A stretch of DNA of 26,295 nt from positions 197,634 through 223,928 of the forward strand of contig MNCI01016507.1 in NCBI GenBank assembly GCA_015680685.1. The letters are read 5' to 3'. The notes under the pieces were generated by a model, which was given only the letters and a program-made list of their open reading frames with translations, ran no database searches and was not told where the DNA came from. Each line of letters starts with the position of its first letter. The first letter of the stretch is position 1. Position numbers and translations under genes: made by a program. Positions 9,823 through 19,289 of the stretch are shown here, piece after piece. The stretch is from Gnetum montanum. Taxonomy: Eukaryota; Streptophyta; Gnetopsida; Gnetales; Gnetaceae.

Positions 9823-10186
9823 AAGGGGAAAAGTCTTTATCCCTCCATGATAGGAGTAAGTGATATTTATTCCCTGTAGATGTTTCTAGCATAGAAAAGT
9901 ATATACCCCTCCTAAAACCCATCGAATTACCATTTTTGACTTTCCAAAAGGCATTTTTGACCCCTCCCCCATGCCCAAATATTAACACGATATGAATTTT
10001 TAAACTTGAAAAATGAGGCTTTGATCACTTATGAGGATTTTTCAACCCCAAAAATATCGAGTATGTGAGATTTCCCCTCATGGATTGCAATCTTCACATT
10101 TACAATAAAGTTTTGCCTCAAGTTTTATGGGGTGAAAACTACATGATGAAAATTGGCCATAACATGCAAATTTTTTTGATTTTTCA

Positions 10187-10199
10187 ATGGTCCTTCTTT
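10187..10199 (-). other. Possible polypurine tract of E2
   Basis: In element sense AAAGAAGGACCAT directly precedes the TG start of the 3' LTR, the position where plus-strand DNA synthesis is primed. The run is short and interrupted by CC, so it may be degraded. Confidence 0.4.
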
Positions 10200-10261
10200 G
10201 TTGGTATCTATAAGATCGATTAGAGGCACCAAAAAGGAATAAAAAACACCACTACAAGTGC

Positions 10262-10396
10262 ACAATGTTGCTAGCCTAAGGCCATAGTAGGTCATGGTAC
10301 CAATTTAAGGCCATGATAGGCCATGTTGCCAATTTAAGATCATAGCAGAACATGGTGTTAGTTTCCAAGTCTTAACAGGCCTTGGTAGGCCATTAA
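10262..10396. repeat. 30-bp tandem repeats, site 1 (E2 3' untranslated region)
   Basis: Four degenerate units of 29-35 bp share the consensus AGTTTAAGGCCTTAGTAGG followed by CCATGGTGC. They lie between the end of integrase and the 3' LTR. Related arrays occur at 14163-14250 and 18063-18195 in the same orientation. Confidence 0.75.
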
Positions 10397-10429
10397 AACT
10401 AAGCTCACTTGTTAATGATTATCAACTAC

Positions 10430-11640
10430 ATGTAGTATGGCTTTAGATAATAATGATTTATTAGATTGGCCAGCTTATTTCCATCCATGTCAACTAACCT
10501 AAACACACCATTCCCATAGGCTTTGGTGACAACAAAGGATCCTTTCTAGTTGGATAAGAATTTTTCTACATGCTCATGGATAGCATTAAGGACTAATTCA
10601 GCTTCCTTGATCTTACACCTAGTCAAGTTATGATGATGCTACCATTTCTACCTCTCTTAATAGTCTTTGATGTGAGCAAGTTCTTGCATACATTACTCCT
10701 CCATCAAGTCAAAGGCTACTATTGACAACTCCTTGTTCTACTTATTATTGATCAAGTTAGTCAAGGATACTCAAAGTAAATGCACCTGGAATTCAAGATG
10801 TAACATAGCTTCAAAACCATAGAACAGGCTATAAGGGATCACACCAGTTTCCATGCAATAGGTTGTTCTATATGAAAAGAGTGCATGGATAAGCCACTTG
10901 TGCAATTTGTGCTTGTGCTATTGAGCATCTTCTTGAGCAATTTGATGATGTCCTTGTTACTTACTTTTGCTTGTCCATTGGCTTGAGGATAATAAGGTGA
11001 TGAGAAAGAATGCTTAATTCCAAGATCATGAAAAAAATATTTTGTTTCTTGGTTACTAAACTATGGTCTATTGTTTGGAACTATGGCCATGGGTATGCCA
11101 AAATAGGCTACAATGTTATCTAGGATGAATTTGTAGACCTACTCAAATGAAGTCTTTCTTAGTAGAATAGCCTCAACCCACTTTGTAAAGTATTCGTTTG
11201 CAATGATGATGAAGATTTGTCCAGCCAAAGACTTAGGCATTATAGGTCCAAAGATATCCAACCCCCATCATAGAAATAACCGTATTATTTGAGTGGTATG
11301 CAACTTAGTTGGTGGTACATATATGAGATTACTATGTCACTAGCACATGTTACATCGCTTAACCTTCTACATGTACTCACTTTTCATATGGGCCCAATAG
11401 TAACCTAACAATCTAATCTTAGCAATCATAGCTCTAGATCCTATATGTCCTCCACAAAGATGCTCATGAACCTCCTTTAGGATTGTTCTAGCTTCAGTTT
11501 TATGTAAGCACTTTAGGAGTATGCCATCATAGGATCATTGACATAATGTGTTACCACCTACAATGACATACTACTTTAATCACTTACATACAGTGTCCTT
11601 CTAAGTAGTAGTTAGGCCTTGTGAGGATTCGGCATGAATA
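10430..11640 (-). pseudogene. E2 integrase, all three parts present but inactivated
   Basis: Integrase joins element DNA to the host genome. In element sense the N-terminal zinc finger keeps its His and Cys ligands (EVHEHLCGGH, then VKRCNMC near 11330-11510). The core starts GLDIFGPI, with the first catalytic Asp at 11258-11256. The second Asp is Asn in IVPNNRP (11076-11074), and the catalytic Glu is Lys in YYPQANGQAKV (10967-10965). The C-terminal part reads FYGFEAMLHLEFQVH, then GSFVVTKAYGNGVFRLVDMDG and LINHYYLKPYYM, ending in a stop near 10430. G-to-A changes explain both lost residues. About five stops interrupt the frame. Confidence 0.9.
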
Positions 11641-11829
11641 AGGTAAAATTTGATATCATCATACAACTCCCTAGCAAGAGCAGTATGAATGAAGACCAGA
11701 AAGGTATCCTTCCTATTCTATAAAATGGGAGTAGTACTATCCATGATTAAGGTGGCCAACTTACTAAACACATCTAGCATAACACCAAGGGCTAGCATTG
11801 CAATTGCATCAACTATGGCATTCTTGTTT

Positions 11830-12170
11830 CAATATATGTGTTGGATATCAACATCTATGAATTTTTGTAACAACTACTTCTATAGATCATAGTATGGTTG
11901 TAACTATGTGGCTTTACATGCATATACCTTAGTTACTTGGTCAACCACAAGTTGTGAATTGTCTTTGATTGTTAAGCCTTTGATTCCTAGGTCATGAGCT
12001 AACATCATCCCTCTAATCAAACCCTCATAATCCACTATGTTTTTGGTACATGATAACTTAGAATGATAGGTGAAGGATTGGATTTCACTAGATGGAAACG
12101 TTATGATGGAAACAACACTAGCCCCATGGCTAGTTGAAGTTCCATCAAAGTGCGCGAGGGCCTCATAACC
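11830..12170 (-). pseudogene. E2 archaeal-like second RNase H (aRNH)
   Basis: Tat-lineage elements carry an extra RNase H of archaeal type between the ordinary RNase H and integrase. In element sense the domain reads AHFDGTSTSHGASVVSI with its Asp at 12146-12144. It continues CTKNIVDYEGLIRGMMLAHD with the Glu at 12026-12024, then GLTIKDNSQLVVDQV with the Asp at 11963-11961. These are the D-E-D positions of the family and all three remain. A stop interrupts ACKAT-stop-LQPYY near 11910. The last part, VDIQHI, matches the usual H-I-P-R strand before the final helix. It is the best preserved domain of E2. Confidence 0.85.
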
Positions 12171-12369
12171 CTTATGTACTTGGCTAACAATGTTAATGTG
12201 CTCACTAGGGAACTTAGGATTTATGGTTGCTTAGTCATCGATAAGCAAAAATGTAAGTTGTATAGCTATAGTTTAACCTTTCATTACAAATTGAAAGACA
12301 TAATGAAGGTCAAACTCCACAGTTATGGCTCTTCATCAAGCTATACTATATGGCTACTTTCATAGATGT

Positions 12370-12740
12370 TGATCATTATGGCTGTAAGCACATTATCCTT
12401 GCAAATGACATTGACTCAACTTCTAAAGAGGATGTATCTCCACCTCTTCAATCAGAAGACTAGTGTTAAGAAATATTTCTCCACTTCAATGTATTAGGTC
12501 TCGTGGATAAGTAATGCATGGCTAAGGTAGTATATAGGCATCTCTACTTTGTCATCACATTTTTGACAAAATAGAGAGGTAATGGATGTGTCAAAGATGG
12601 CAAGGTAGATGTAAAATGATTTACCCTTTTATGGAGAATAGACTATTGGTAGTTGTACCCACTCTTGCTTAAGTTTTTTAAAGGCTTCTTGGCATTGAGT
12701 CGTCTACTCATAGTGAACCCCTTTCTTAAGAAAGTGTTGC
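12370..12740 (-). pseudogene. E2 first RNase H domain, degraded
   Basis: It follows the RT thumb directly (LLARITNKLQPMQHFLKKG, then EAFKKLKQEW and LPIVYSP). The core reads FYIYLAIFDTSITSLFCQ, PIYYLSHALL and ETQYIEVEKYFLTLVF, matching the gypsy RNase H pattern in which PIYYLS and E-x-x-Y-x-x-x-E-K are conserved. The first catalytic Asp position (usually LYL-x-x-S or VYTDAS) reads YLAIFD, so activity was probably weak or lost, as is known for this domain in Tat elements with an additional RNase H. Confidence 0.8.
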
Positions 12741-12779
12741 ATGGGTTGTAACTTATTCGTAATCCTAGCAATAAACCTA

Positions 12780-13960
12780 AGAATAAACTATAATTTTCCT
12801 TGTAATCCACAAAGCTCCTTATGGTTGGTAGGTGCTGCTAACTTGGATATGACCTTAACCTTATTAGGATTGACATGTATCCCTACTTTAGATACTACAA
12901 AGCCAAGCATCTTACTAGTCTTAACATTGATAATACATTTCTTAGGATTGAGCCTAAGCTTGTATTTGAGGCATAATTTAAGCACAAGGTCTAGGTCATT
13001 ATCATGGTCATTGACCACTTTCAACATAAAAGCCATATCTTCTCCATAATTGTTAAGAAAACCTAACATGTAATCATTGAAGATATAGGTCATGGCTTGC
13101 TGATAGGTTTCTTGCAAATTCTTAAGGCCAAAGCACATCATGATCTAACAAATGGTACCTTAAGGGTCATGAAGGTCATGCTAAGTTGGTGCTTTGGATT
13201 GATCGTAATCTATTTATATATTGAGAAATCATCCATAAAGGACAATAAGGCATGTTTAGCCATAGTATTTATAAGTTGATCAATACTTGGTAAAGGGAAG
13301 TCATCCTTGATGGTCACTTTGTTTAGGTCTTGGAAATCAATGAAAATATAGATACTCCTATTTTTCTTAGGAACTAACACTATGTTGGATACCCATTCTA
13401 CATAATTGACAACCCTAATGAAGCCATCTTGATAGAGCTTTGAGATCTCATCCCGAACTACCAAGGCCAAATAAAGTCTAGTCTTGCATACTTTCTACGT
13501 AACTGGTCTAATGCTAGGGTCAAGTATGATGTTGTACTAGACTAAGCATGGATCTATGTTTGGCATATCTTCATATGATAGTGAAGGCTTTAATGTTATC
13601 CTATAGGACTTTGGTGATGTCTTAAGCTTATTGAGGTTCCAATGAAGAACTTATTTTAAGGGTTTTCTCCTCACCACTATGTGTTGTAAGAGGAATCTCA
13701 ACTAGAGAGTCTTTGGTTATGTCCCCTGCCTCTAAGTCAAGGGTTTTGACTAGGTTTTCAAGCCATTCTTAAGGTTTCTCTATCAAGGCTATGCAATCGA
13801 CAAGACTCTTAGGCTCAATATTTAGGCAAATAAGGTTGATATATCATTCTACATCACCATGAGATTTACTTAGGCTCAAAGTCAAACTAATCTACTCATA
13901 GCTACTCATACTTTGATCTTGCATGTCAACCAAAAGCATATCAAGTGGCACATGGGTAAA
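12780..13960 (-). pseudogene. E2 reverse transcriptase and pre-RT region, degraded
   Basis: In element sense the pre-RT block YEDMPNIDPCLVQYNI (13576-13530) and DEISKLYQDGFIRVVNYVEW are typical of Tat elements. SNIVLVPKKNRSIYIFIDFQ and VTIKDDFPLPSIDQLI follow. Motif A is LSFMDDFSIY, with the catalytic Asp kept at 13233-13231. A frameshift and two stops fall between 13210 and 13140. CFGLKNLQETYQQAM follows. The catalytic box is YGED (13048-13037) instead of Y-x-D-D, so one Asp has become Glu. LRLNPKKCIINVKTSKMLGF forms the thumb. The two longest frames are 13470-13210 and 13141-12788. Confidence 0.9.
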
Positions 13961-14589
13961 TGTAAATAAATAATGCTAAAATTCTACAAAATTATGTAAA
14001 TACATGTTATTCTAATGAAAACAAGGTCATCCAAGGCTATAAATAGGGCATCAACAAGTAAATAGAGTGCAATAAGGGATAAATAAAGGTCAAACCAATG
14101 TCAAACAAAGGAAAGTATGAGAAATAAGGCTACAAATGGTTAACAAGGATCACAATTTCACAAGTTTTAGGCCTTAGCAGGCCATGATGCTAGTTTAGAG
14201 TCTTAGTGCACTATAATGCTAGTTTAAGGCCTTAGTAGGCCATGGTGAAATGGTATCAAATAACAGTCAAGGAAGGTCAAACCCCACTATTTAATAACAA
14301 TAAGAGGATAGACAAAGGCAAATAAATAAAATATAAGGGTACATAAAGATCACAAGAAGATCAAAAAGATCAAGAACACAACACAAGGCCAAAAACAAGT
14401 CTAACCATCACGTAATAAGGCAAAAATCAAGCAAAACATGCTACATATTATGAAATTTAGCTCATATAGGGAAAATGGTTAGGTTTTGCTAGTTTTAGGC
14501 CTTAGTGAGCCATAGTTTAGGGTTACAAGGCTATTAGGTGAGTTTGGGCATCAATTAGGGTTGTTTCTGGGTTATCTGGATATGAAAAT
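13961..14589. other. Non-coding, A-rich start of the E2 internal module
   Basis: No coding homology is visible in either direction. It contains the second 30-bp repeat cluster and a single related unit near 14493 (TTTTAGGCCTTAGTGAGCC). Confidence 0.5.
14163..14250. repeat. 30-bp tandem repeats, site 2
   Basis: Three units with the same consensus as sites 1 and 3, for example AGTTTAAGGCCTTAGTAGG followed by CCATGGTGA. They sit at the RT-proximal edge of the large array. Confidence 0.8.
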
Positions 14590-17560
14590 TGAGAGTTTTG
14601 AAGCTTCCATGCTAGGCCCCCTTATTTCCATACTCGCTAGCATGGAAGGAGGTAACCTTAGCATGGAAACCTAGGGAAGTAGATTTTGAAGCATCTAGAG
14701 GCCCAAAATTGAGGTCCCAAGGCCTTCCAAAGGCAACATAGGGCTAAATCTATCAAAATTGTACATTAGATTATTGTAAAGGTAAAAAAACATGTTTTGC
14801 ATCCTTCCCCTTTTGTTTCCACATTAGTCAGCATGGAAGAAAGGAGGTTTAATGTATAAAATCAGAATATTGATCAAAAATGATCAAACAAGATCAAATC
14901 AATAGTTGGAGCATAGATCTAGAACTTCTACATCCTCTAACTTTGTTTTGAAGTAGTTGGAGTCAGTTTTGGGTGTTAAAACATATTGAAATGGCTTCCC
15001 CCACCCCCACCCCCCCTTTCTTCCATGCTAAGCATAGTATCCCTAGCATGGAAGAATGGGGGAAAACTTGTTCCATAGATTTAGGGTGGTTTGAGAACAT
15101 GTTGAATAGGTTCATAGGCTCATAGGGCCATGGATCATGACTTTGCAAGTTTCTAGCTAATTTTGATCATGTTTGGAGGTCATTCAAGGGTATGTAAGGT
15201 CTTATGTTCTCGTTTCCATGCTAGGGAAGTTACTTGAGCATGGAGGAGTGCGGGGAATGATCTTTGGATATCAAAATAAGGTCAAATGAGAAAAATCTTA
15301 AGGCTATGATGTCCTAGACTTTTCCAAATTAGTTCTTTGGCTTCTAGGAGTGTCATCCTACCACTAAAAGTCAAAATATAGTTTTGCCCCCTTATTTTCA
15401 CACTTCCCAATGTGAATGGAATCCTCTTCAATGTGGATGGAGCAAAGATCCTAGATCTAGGCTAATTCAAGTTGTAGTCAACTATGCATGCTAGCTCCTA
15501 GAGTTGTCGAGATCAAAGGCTAGGATTCTAGGTAAACATTTGGTATTTTTTATTATTTTCAAGTGTTTTTTGGGCTTTCCCCCATTTTTCCATGTTGGGG
15601 GATGCCATCCTTAGTGTGGAAGACTAGGGGTAATAGCTTTTGGCTATTTAGGATCAAATTTCAAAGGTTTGAAGGCTTTAATGGTTGCTGAAAATATTCT
15701 AGGATGCATGCAAGGCCATTTGATGTCATTATTAGGTGTCTATGAGTCCCAAATGAGTCCTCCTCCTCAATATCCATGCTAACAAACATGCAAGAGAGGA
15801 TCCCCTAGTGTGAGAAAACCACAAATCCTAGATCTAGATCAATTTTGGCCTTAATCAACCATGCATGTATTTCTCTATGGTTGCTGAGGTTGAGGACTAG
15901 GATTTGATGTCAAGTTTGATTAATTTGAATGTTTGCTAATTTCTTTTTATCTTTTCCTCTTTTTCCCACACTAAGGATGGTGTCCTCAATATGCAAGACT
16001 ATGGGGAAGCAACTTTTAGATCATTTAAAGTCACTTTTAAAGGGTTTGAGGGCTATAGAAGATGTAAAATTGGTCTTAGGATTCATGTAGGGCTATAGGG
16101 TGTTTACTTGACGTGTTTAAAGGTCATTTTGAAGCCCCTTAAAGTTTTTCCTTTTCTTCCATACTAGCCAATGTGGAAGAGGGAGCTCTCAGCATTGAGG
16201 AATAAAGAGACCCTACTTTTTGCTAATTTTTGCCAGTTATATTTGTGCATCTATGTCCATAGGGTTGCCAATGTTAACTATTGATGCCTAGGGTAGAGAT
16301 TTGGCCATTTTGAGGGCTATGAGAGGGGTTTTAGGCTTTCCCCCACACCCCCCTCTTCTTCTCTGCATCCACACTGGGGCTAGGATGCTCAGCATGGATT
16401 GAGTCCTCCTTCGTAGGGAGAATCCAAGGGAGATAAGTTTTGGTCATTTTAAGTGACTTCTAGAAGTTTTGCAACTTCCAAAAGAAGTGGGTTGCCTCTA
16501 GAAGTCAAATTACATGCAAACATCAACCATTTTGTCTTTCCCCTTTCTATCCACACTGACACTAGAATGCTTTGTGTGGATGAGGTCCTCCCAACCTTGG
16601 AAGAACCTTGGGGAGTTGAATTTTATTGATTTTTTGTGGTCTCATGGCTTTCAAAGAGGTTATCAAGGTTCTAGTATTAGTACAGGGTAATTTAAGACTA
16701 TTTTCTTATTTCTAGGATCCCCAATTGATCTTCCTAGCTCTACCCACCTTGTTTCCATGCTGGGTAGCATGGAAGAGGTCTCCTTCAGTGTGGACAAACC
16801 AATAAAGTAAGATCTAGGTGATTTAGACATCCAATTAATCATGCATGTTAACCTCCAAGGTTGCTAGTGTTAATGATCAATACTAGATGTCAACATTCGA
16901 TAGCTTGGAGACTTCTAGATGTCTTATGCAATCTCCTCTTCTTCTTCCATGCTGGGCATGATGGCCCCAATGGCCCCAATGTGGATGAGAGGGGGATGAT
17001 AGTTTTATACCATTTTTACTGCTTTTGATGTCTTTGGAAGCTCCAAAGCATTCCAGCAAGGTCTAGGGGATGTCAAGGTAGGTTATTTGGTTGTTTTATG
17101 GAATAACCTAGGTTTTCTTGCATACCCCTTAAGTTTTGACAGTAGTTGCATGCTAGAAAGTGTAGAGGGAGGATTTCCCAATGTGGAATAGGCTATGGGA
17201 GGAGAATTGACTTATTGTAAGGTCAATCCAAGCTACTGGAAACTATGAGTAAATACTAAGCTTTGAGAAATGGCTACTAGGTAGTTAATTTGGGAAATTT
17301 TGACTTTCCCCCCATCCATCCATGTTGGGGCTAGGATTCTTAGCATGGATGAGGCCTACCAAATCCCAAGGTTTTGACTACTTTTGACTAGGCTTCGTGA
17401 TGTTCCATGGCTACTAGGGATGATTGGAGGAGTTCAAGGTCATGTGGATCCACTTTGGGGGTCAAGCTAGGGCTATATGGATGCTAGAGGATAGAAATGG
17501 GTGTTACCCACTTTATTCCACATTTGGTAATGTTGCCCCAATGTTGAAACCCAAGTTGTA
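14590..17560. repeat. Degenerate ~190-bp tandem array, about 16 units
   Basis: A recurring landmark begins with a pyrimidine or C-rich run. TTCCATGCT (or TCCACACT) follows, then 20-40 bp later GCATGGAAG or TGTGGAAGA followed by a G-rich run. I see it near 14610, 14815, 15010, 15210, 15390, 15580, 15765, 15960, 16150, 16350, 16545, 16750, 16935, 17125, 17305 and 17505, a spacing of 175-210 bp. Intervening segments also align and fall into two alternating types. One has CCTAGATCTAG and CATGCATG (15430, 15820, 16810). The other has CTTTTGG and a GGTTTGAGGGCTAT-like block (15630, 16010). This implies a ~380-bp dimer. No coding content. Confidence 0.75.
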
Positions 17561-18062
17561 CATTTTTGGCAAGGCCTAACCCCATTTTGAGAGCCCTAGG
17601 TTGAAAAAGGTAGGTTTTAGTTGCTAAAAATGGCTAAAAGGTTATGTGTTATTGTGTTTCAAGCATCAAGAGACATTGGTGGCCTCAATACTGAGGCTAC
17701 AAATGACCCACCACTTCCTCCTCTAGATGCCCCTTAGCATCCTCTCTCTAGCTCTTGTTGGCTATTTTTTTCTATTTTTATGTTAATGGCTATTGTTATC
17801 CAAAACTATGTTATGGATGGTTGTCAATATTTTTTGGACATTTTGCCACATAGTGTCGCCATGACTATGTATGTTATAATCATTTTAAATTTAAACTTCT
17901 AGTTTCATTTTTGGGTGTAATTGTTCTAGTGTTGTGAATGTTGTAAATGGCTATGCTAATGACTTTGGATATAAAGTTAAATGACTAAGCAATGTGTTTA
18001 AATGTTAAATATAAATAAATAAATAAAATGAAATAAATTTTTCCCAGGTTACGTTATTTTTC
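17561..18062. other. E2 internal module, unique part
   Basis: No recognisable coding sequence. A short ATAA microsatellite lies near 18010-18030. By position it lies between protease and the array. Confidence 0.5.
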
Positions 18063-18195
18063 ATGTTTAAGGCCATGTCAGGCCATGTTGCATTGCCAAT
18101 TTTAGTCCATGGTGGGCCATGCTGTGTAATTTTTTCTACCAATTTAAGACCATGGTGGGCCATGTTACTAGTTTAAAGTCTTAGAATACTATGGT
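18063..18195. repeat. 30-bp tandem repeats, site 3
   Basis: Four to five units including GTTTAAGGCCATGTCAGGCC and CAATTTAAGACCATGGTGGG, in the same orientation as sites 1 and 2. They mark the protease-proximal edge of the non-coding module. Confidence 0.75.
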
Positions 18196-18559
18196 TGAAA
18201 AGAAACTTATATGTTATGTTTATAACATGAGTAAAAGTAAAGAAAAAGAAAGACTATAATAAATAAATAAAAATGCAAATGAAAGTAGAAACTTAGGCTA
18301 CATGCATAATGAGGAAAACAATGTACATTAAAATGTATAACAAATTAAGAAATAAAGGTTAGGCTACATGGTCATCAGTGCATTTGGTTATAAATCCATG
18401 GAAAGATTAATGTGCACTTCACTTGTGCAAATTCTTCCTAATCTTTGAAAGATCAAGAAATGAGTAAGTTCTACTCTGCACAAGCTTATATTCACCATCA
18501 TCTTTACTAATGATGTGAAAAGGGATTTCATCCCATAATTCATCCCATTACCAATCATT
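18196..18559 (-). other. Short region after the protease, uncertain coding
   Basis: In element sense a readable stretch (DDGEYKLVQSRTYSFLDLSK) follows the protease near 18515-18450, then stops dominate. It could be the tail of the gag-protease frame or linker sequence. Confidence 0.35.
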
Positions 18560-19267
18560 GTCATTGTTGGATTTCAATTCCCTTTTAGGTTGATGGATTT
18601 CATGGCTCGGATCTTTTTATTAAAGCACCACTTAAAACCCCTACACTATGTTCACATTGTTGATAGCTAGGGGAACCACACTATCACTATGAATGATGAT
18701 TTTAACTTCCTAGTAAGGAAGGTAAATTTCTTGATGGATGGGTAAGAACATGATCCATAATTGATCCAACCACAGTCTTCCTAGGATAGGGTTGAACCAT
18801 AGAGTCACTTCCACCACCAAGAAATTGGTAGTTATGGGGAATTACTTTCCTACCAAATAATCCAAGGATATGGACCCCTTAACCACAATCCTAGATCCAT
18901 TAAAAGGCTTGAGGGTAGCTGTTGATGACTATTGTATTTTCTTTGTCAGACCTAGTCACTCAATGATGGTGCATGGGATAATGTTAGTCGTAGCATTATC
19001 ATCTACATGCATCCAATGCACTTTAAACTACCCTACAAATATGCTTATGGACAAAGGAGCCCTAGTTACTTCAACATTTTTGGGATTAATCTTGATTTCA
19101 CTATCACAAAATACTAAAGGTGTTGAATTGCCGCTTGATGAGGGAGGAACCATCACTACATTGATGGATTTCTCATTAGTAGGGATGTCCTCACTAGCAA
19201 GGATGAAAGTCAACATTTTGACTAACACCTCATGATGTGTGATAGAAGTTATGATTAGTTCATACAA
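18560..19267 (-). pseudogene. E2 aspartic protease domain, degraded
   Basis: The protease would process the Gag-Pol polyprotein. In element sense a frame opens at 19267 (79 codons to 19028), ending in NVEVTRAPLSISIFVG before a stop. The active-site loop then reads MHVDDNATTNIIP, the expected D-[ST]-G-x-x-x-N-I-x-P pattern with Asp at 19003-19001, followed by Asp-Asn where Ser or Thr and Gly are usual. LKPFNGSRIVVKGSISLDYL and TNFLVVEVTLWFNPILGRLW follow, matching F-x-V and N-x-I-L-G-R-x-W of Tat proteases. HQEIYLPY closes the domain. Several stops are present. It lies immediately after gag. Confidence 0.85.
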
Positions 19268-19289
19268 GCTTAAAGTTGTATTCTTTTGC

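Larger units (their letters stand above)
8690..10186 (-). repeat. 3' LTR of E2, complete (1497 bp)
   Basis: In element sense it starts TGAAAAATC at 10186 and ends GGTTGCA at 8690, giving the TG...CA termini of LTRs. It aligns collinearly with 22825-23716 (same orientation) and with the reverse complement of 23717-25180, at roughly four in five bases by eye. U3 contains GGGGGAAA/TTCCATG repeats and two palindromes. TTTTTATA on the plus strand at 9396-9403 is the complement of the promoter TATA box, and an AATAAAG follows downstream. The small frame 9640-9879 on the opposite strand is inside U3 and is not a gene. Confidence 0.9.

Noticed and set aside
9640-9879. 79-codon plus-strand frame in the E2 3' LTR
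   Set aside because: Antisense to U3 and not kept open in the other LTR copies.
14590-17560. CRISPR-like regularly spaced short repeats
   Set aside because: Plant nuclear context; the spacers themselves align with each other, and the repeats are degenerate, so it is a tandem array.
18870-19235. 121-codon plus-strand frame, the longest in the window
   Set aside because: Exactly antisense to the E2 protease, which explains the sequence on the minus strand.
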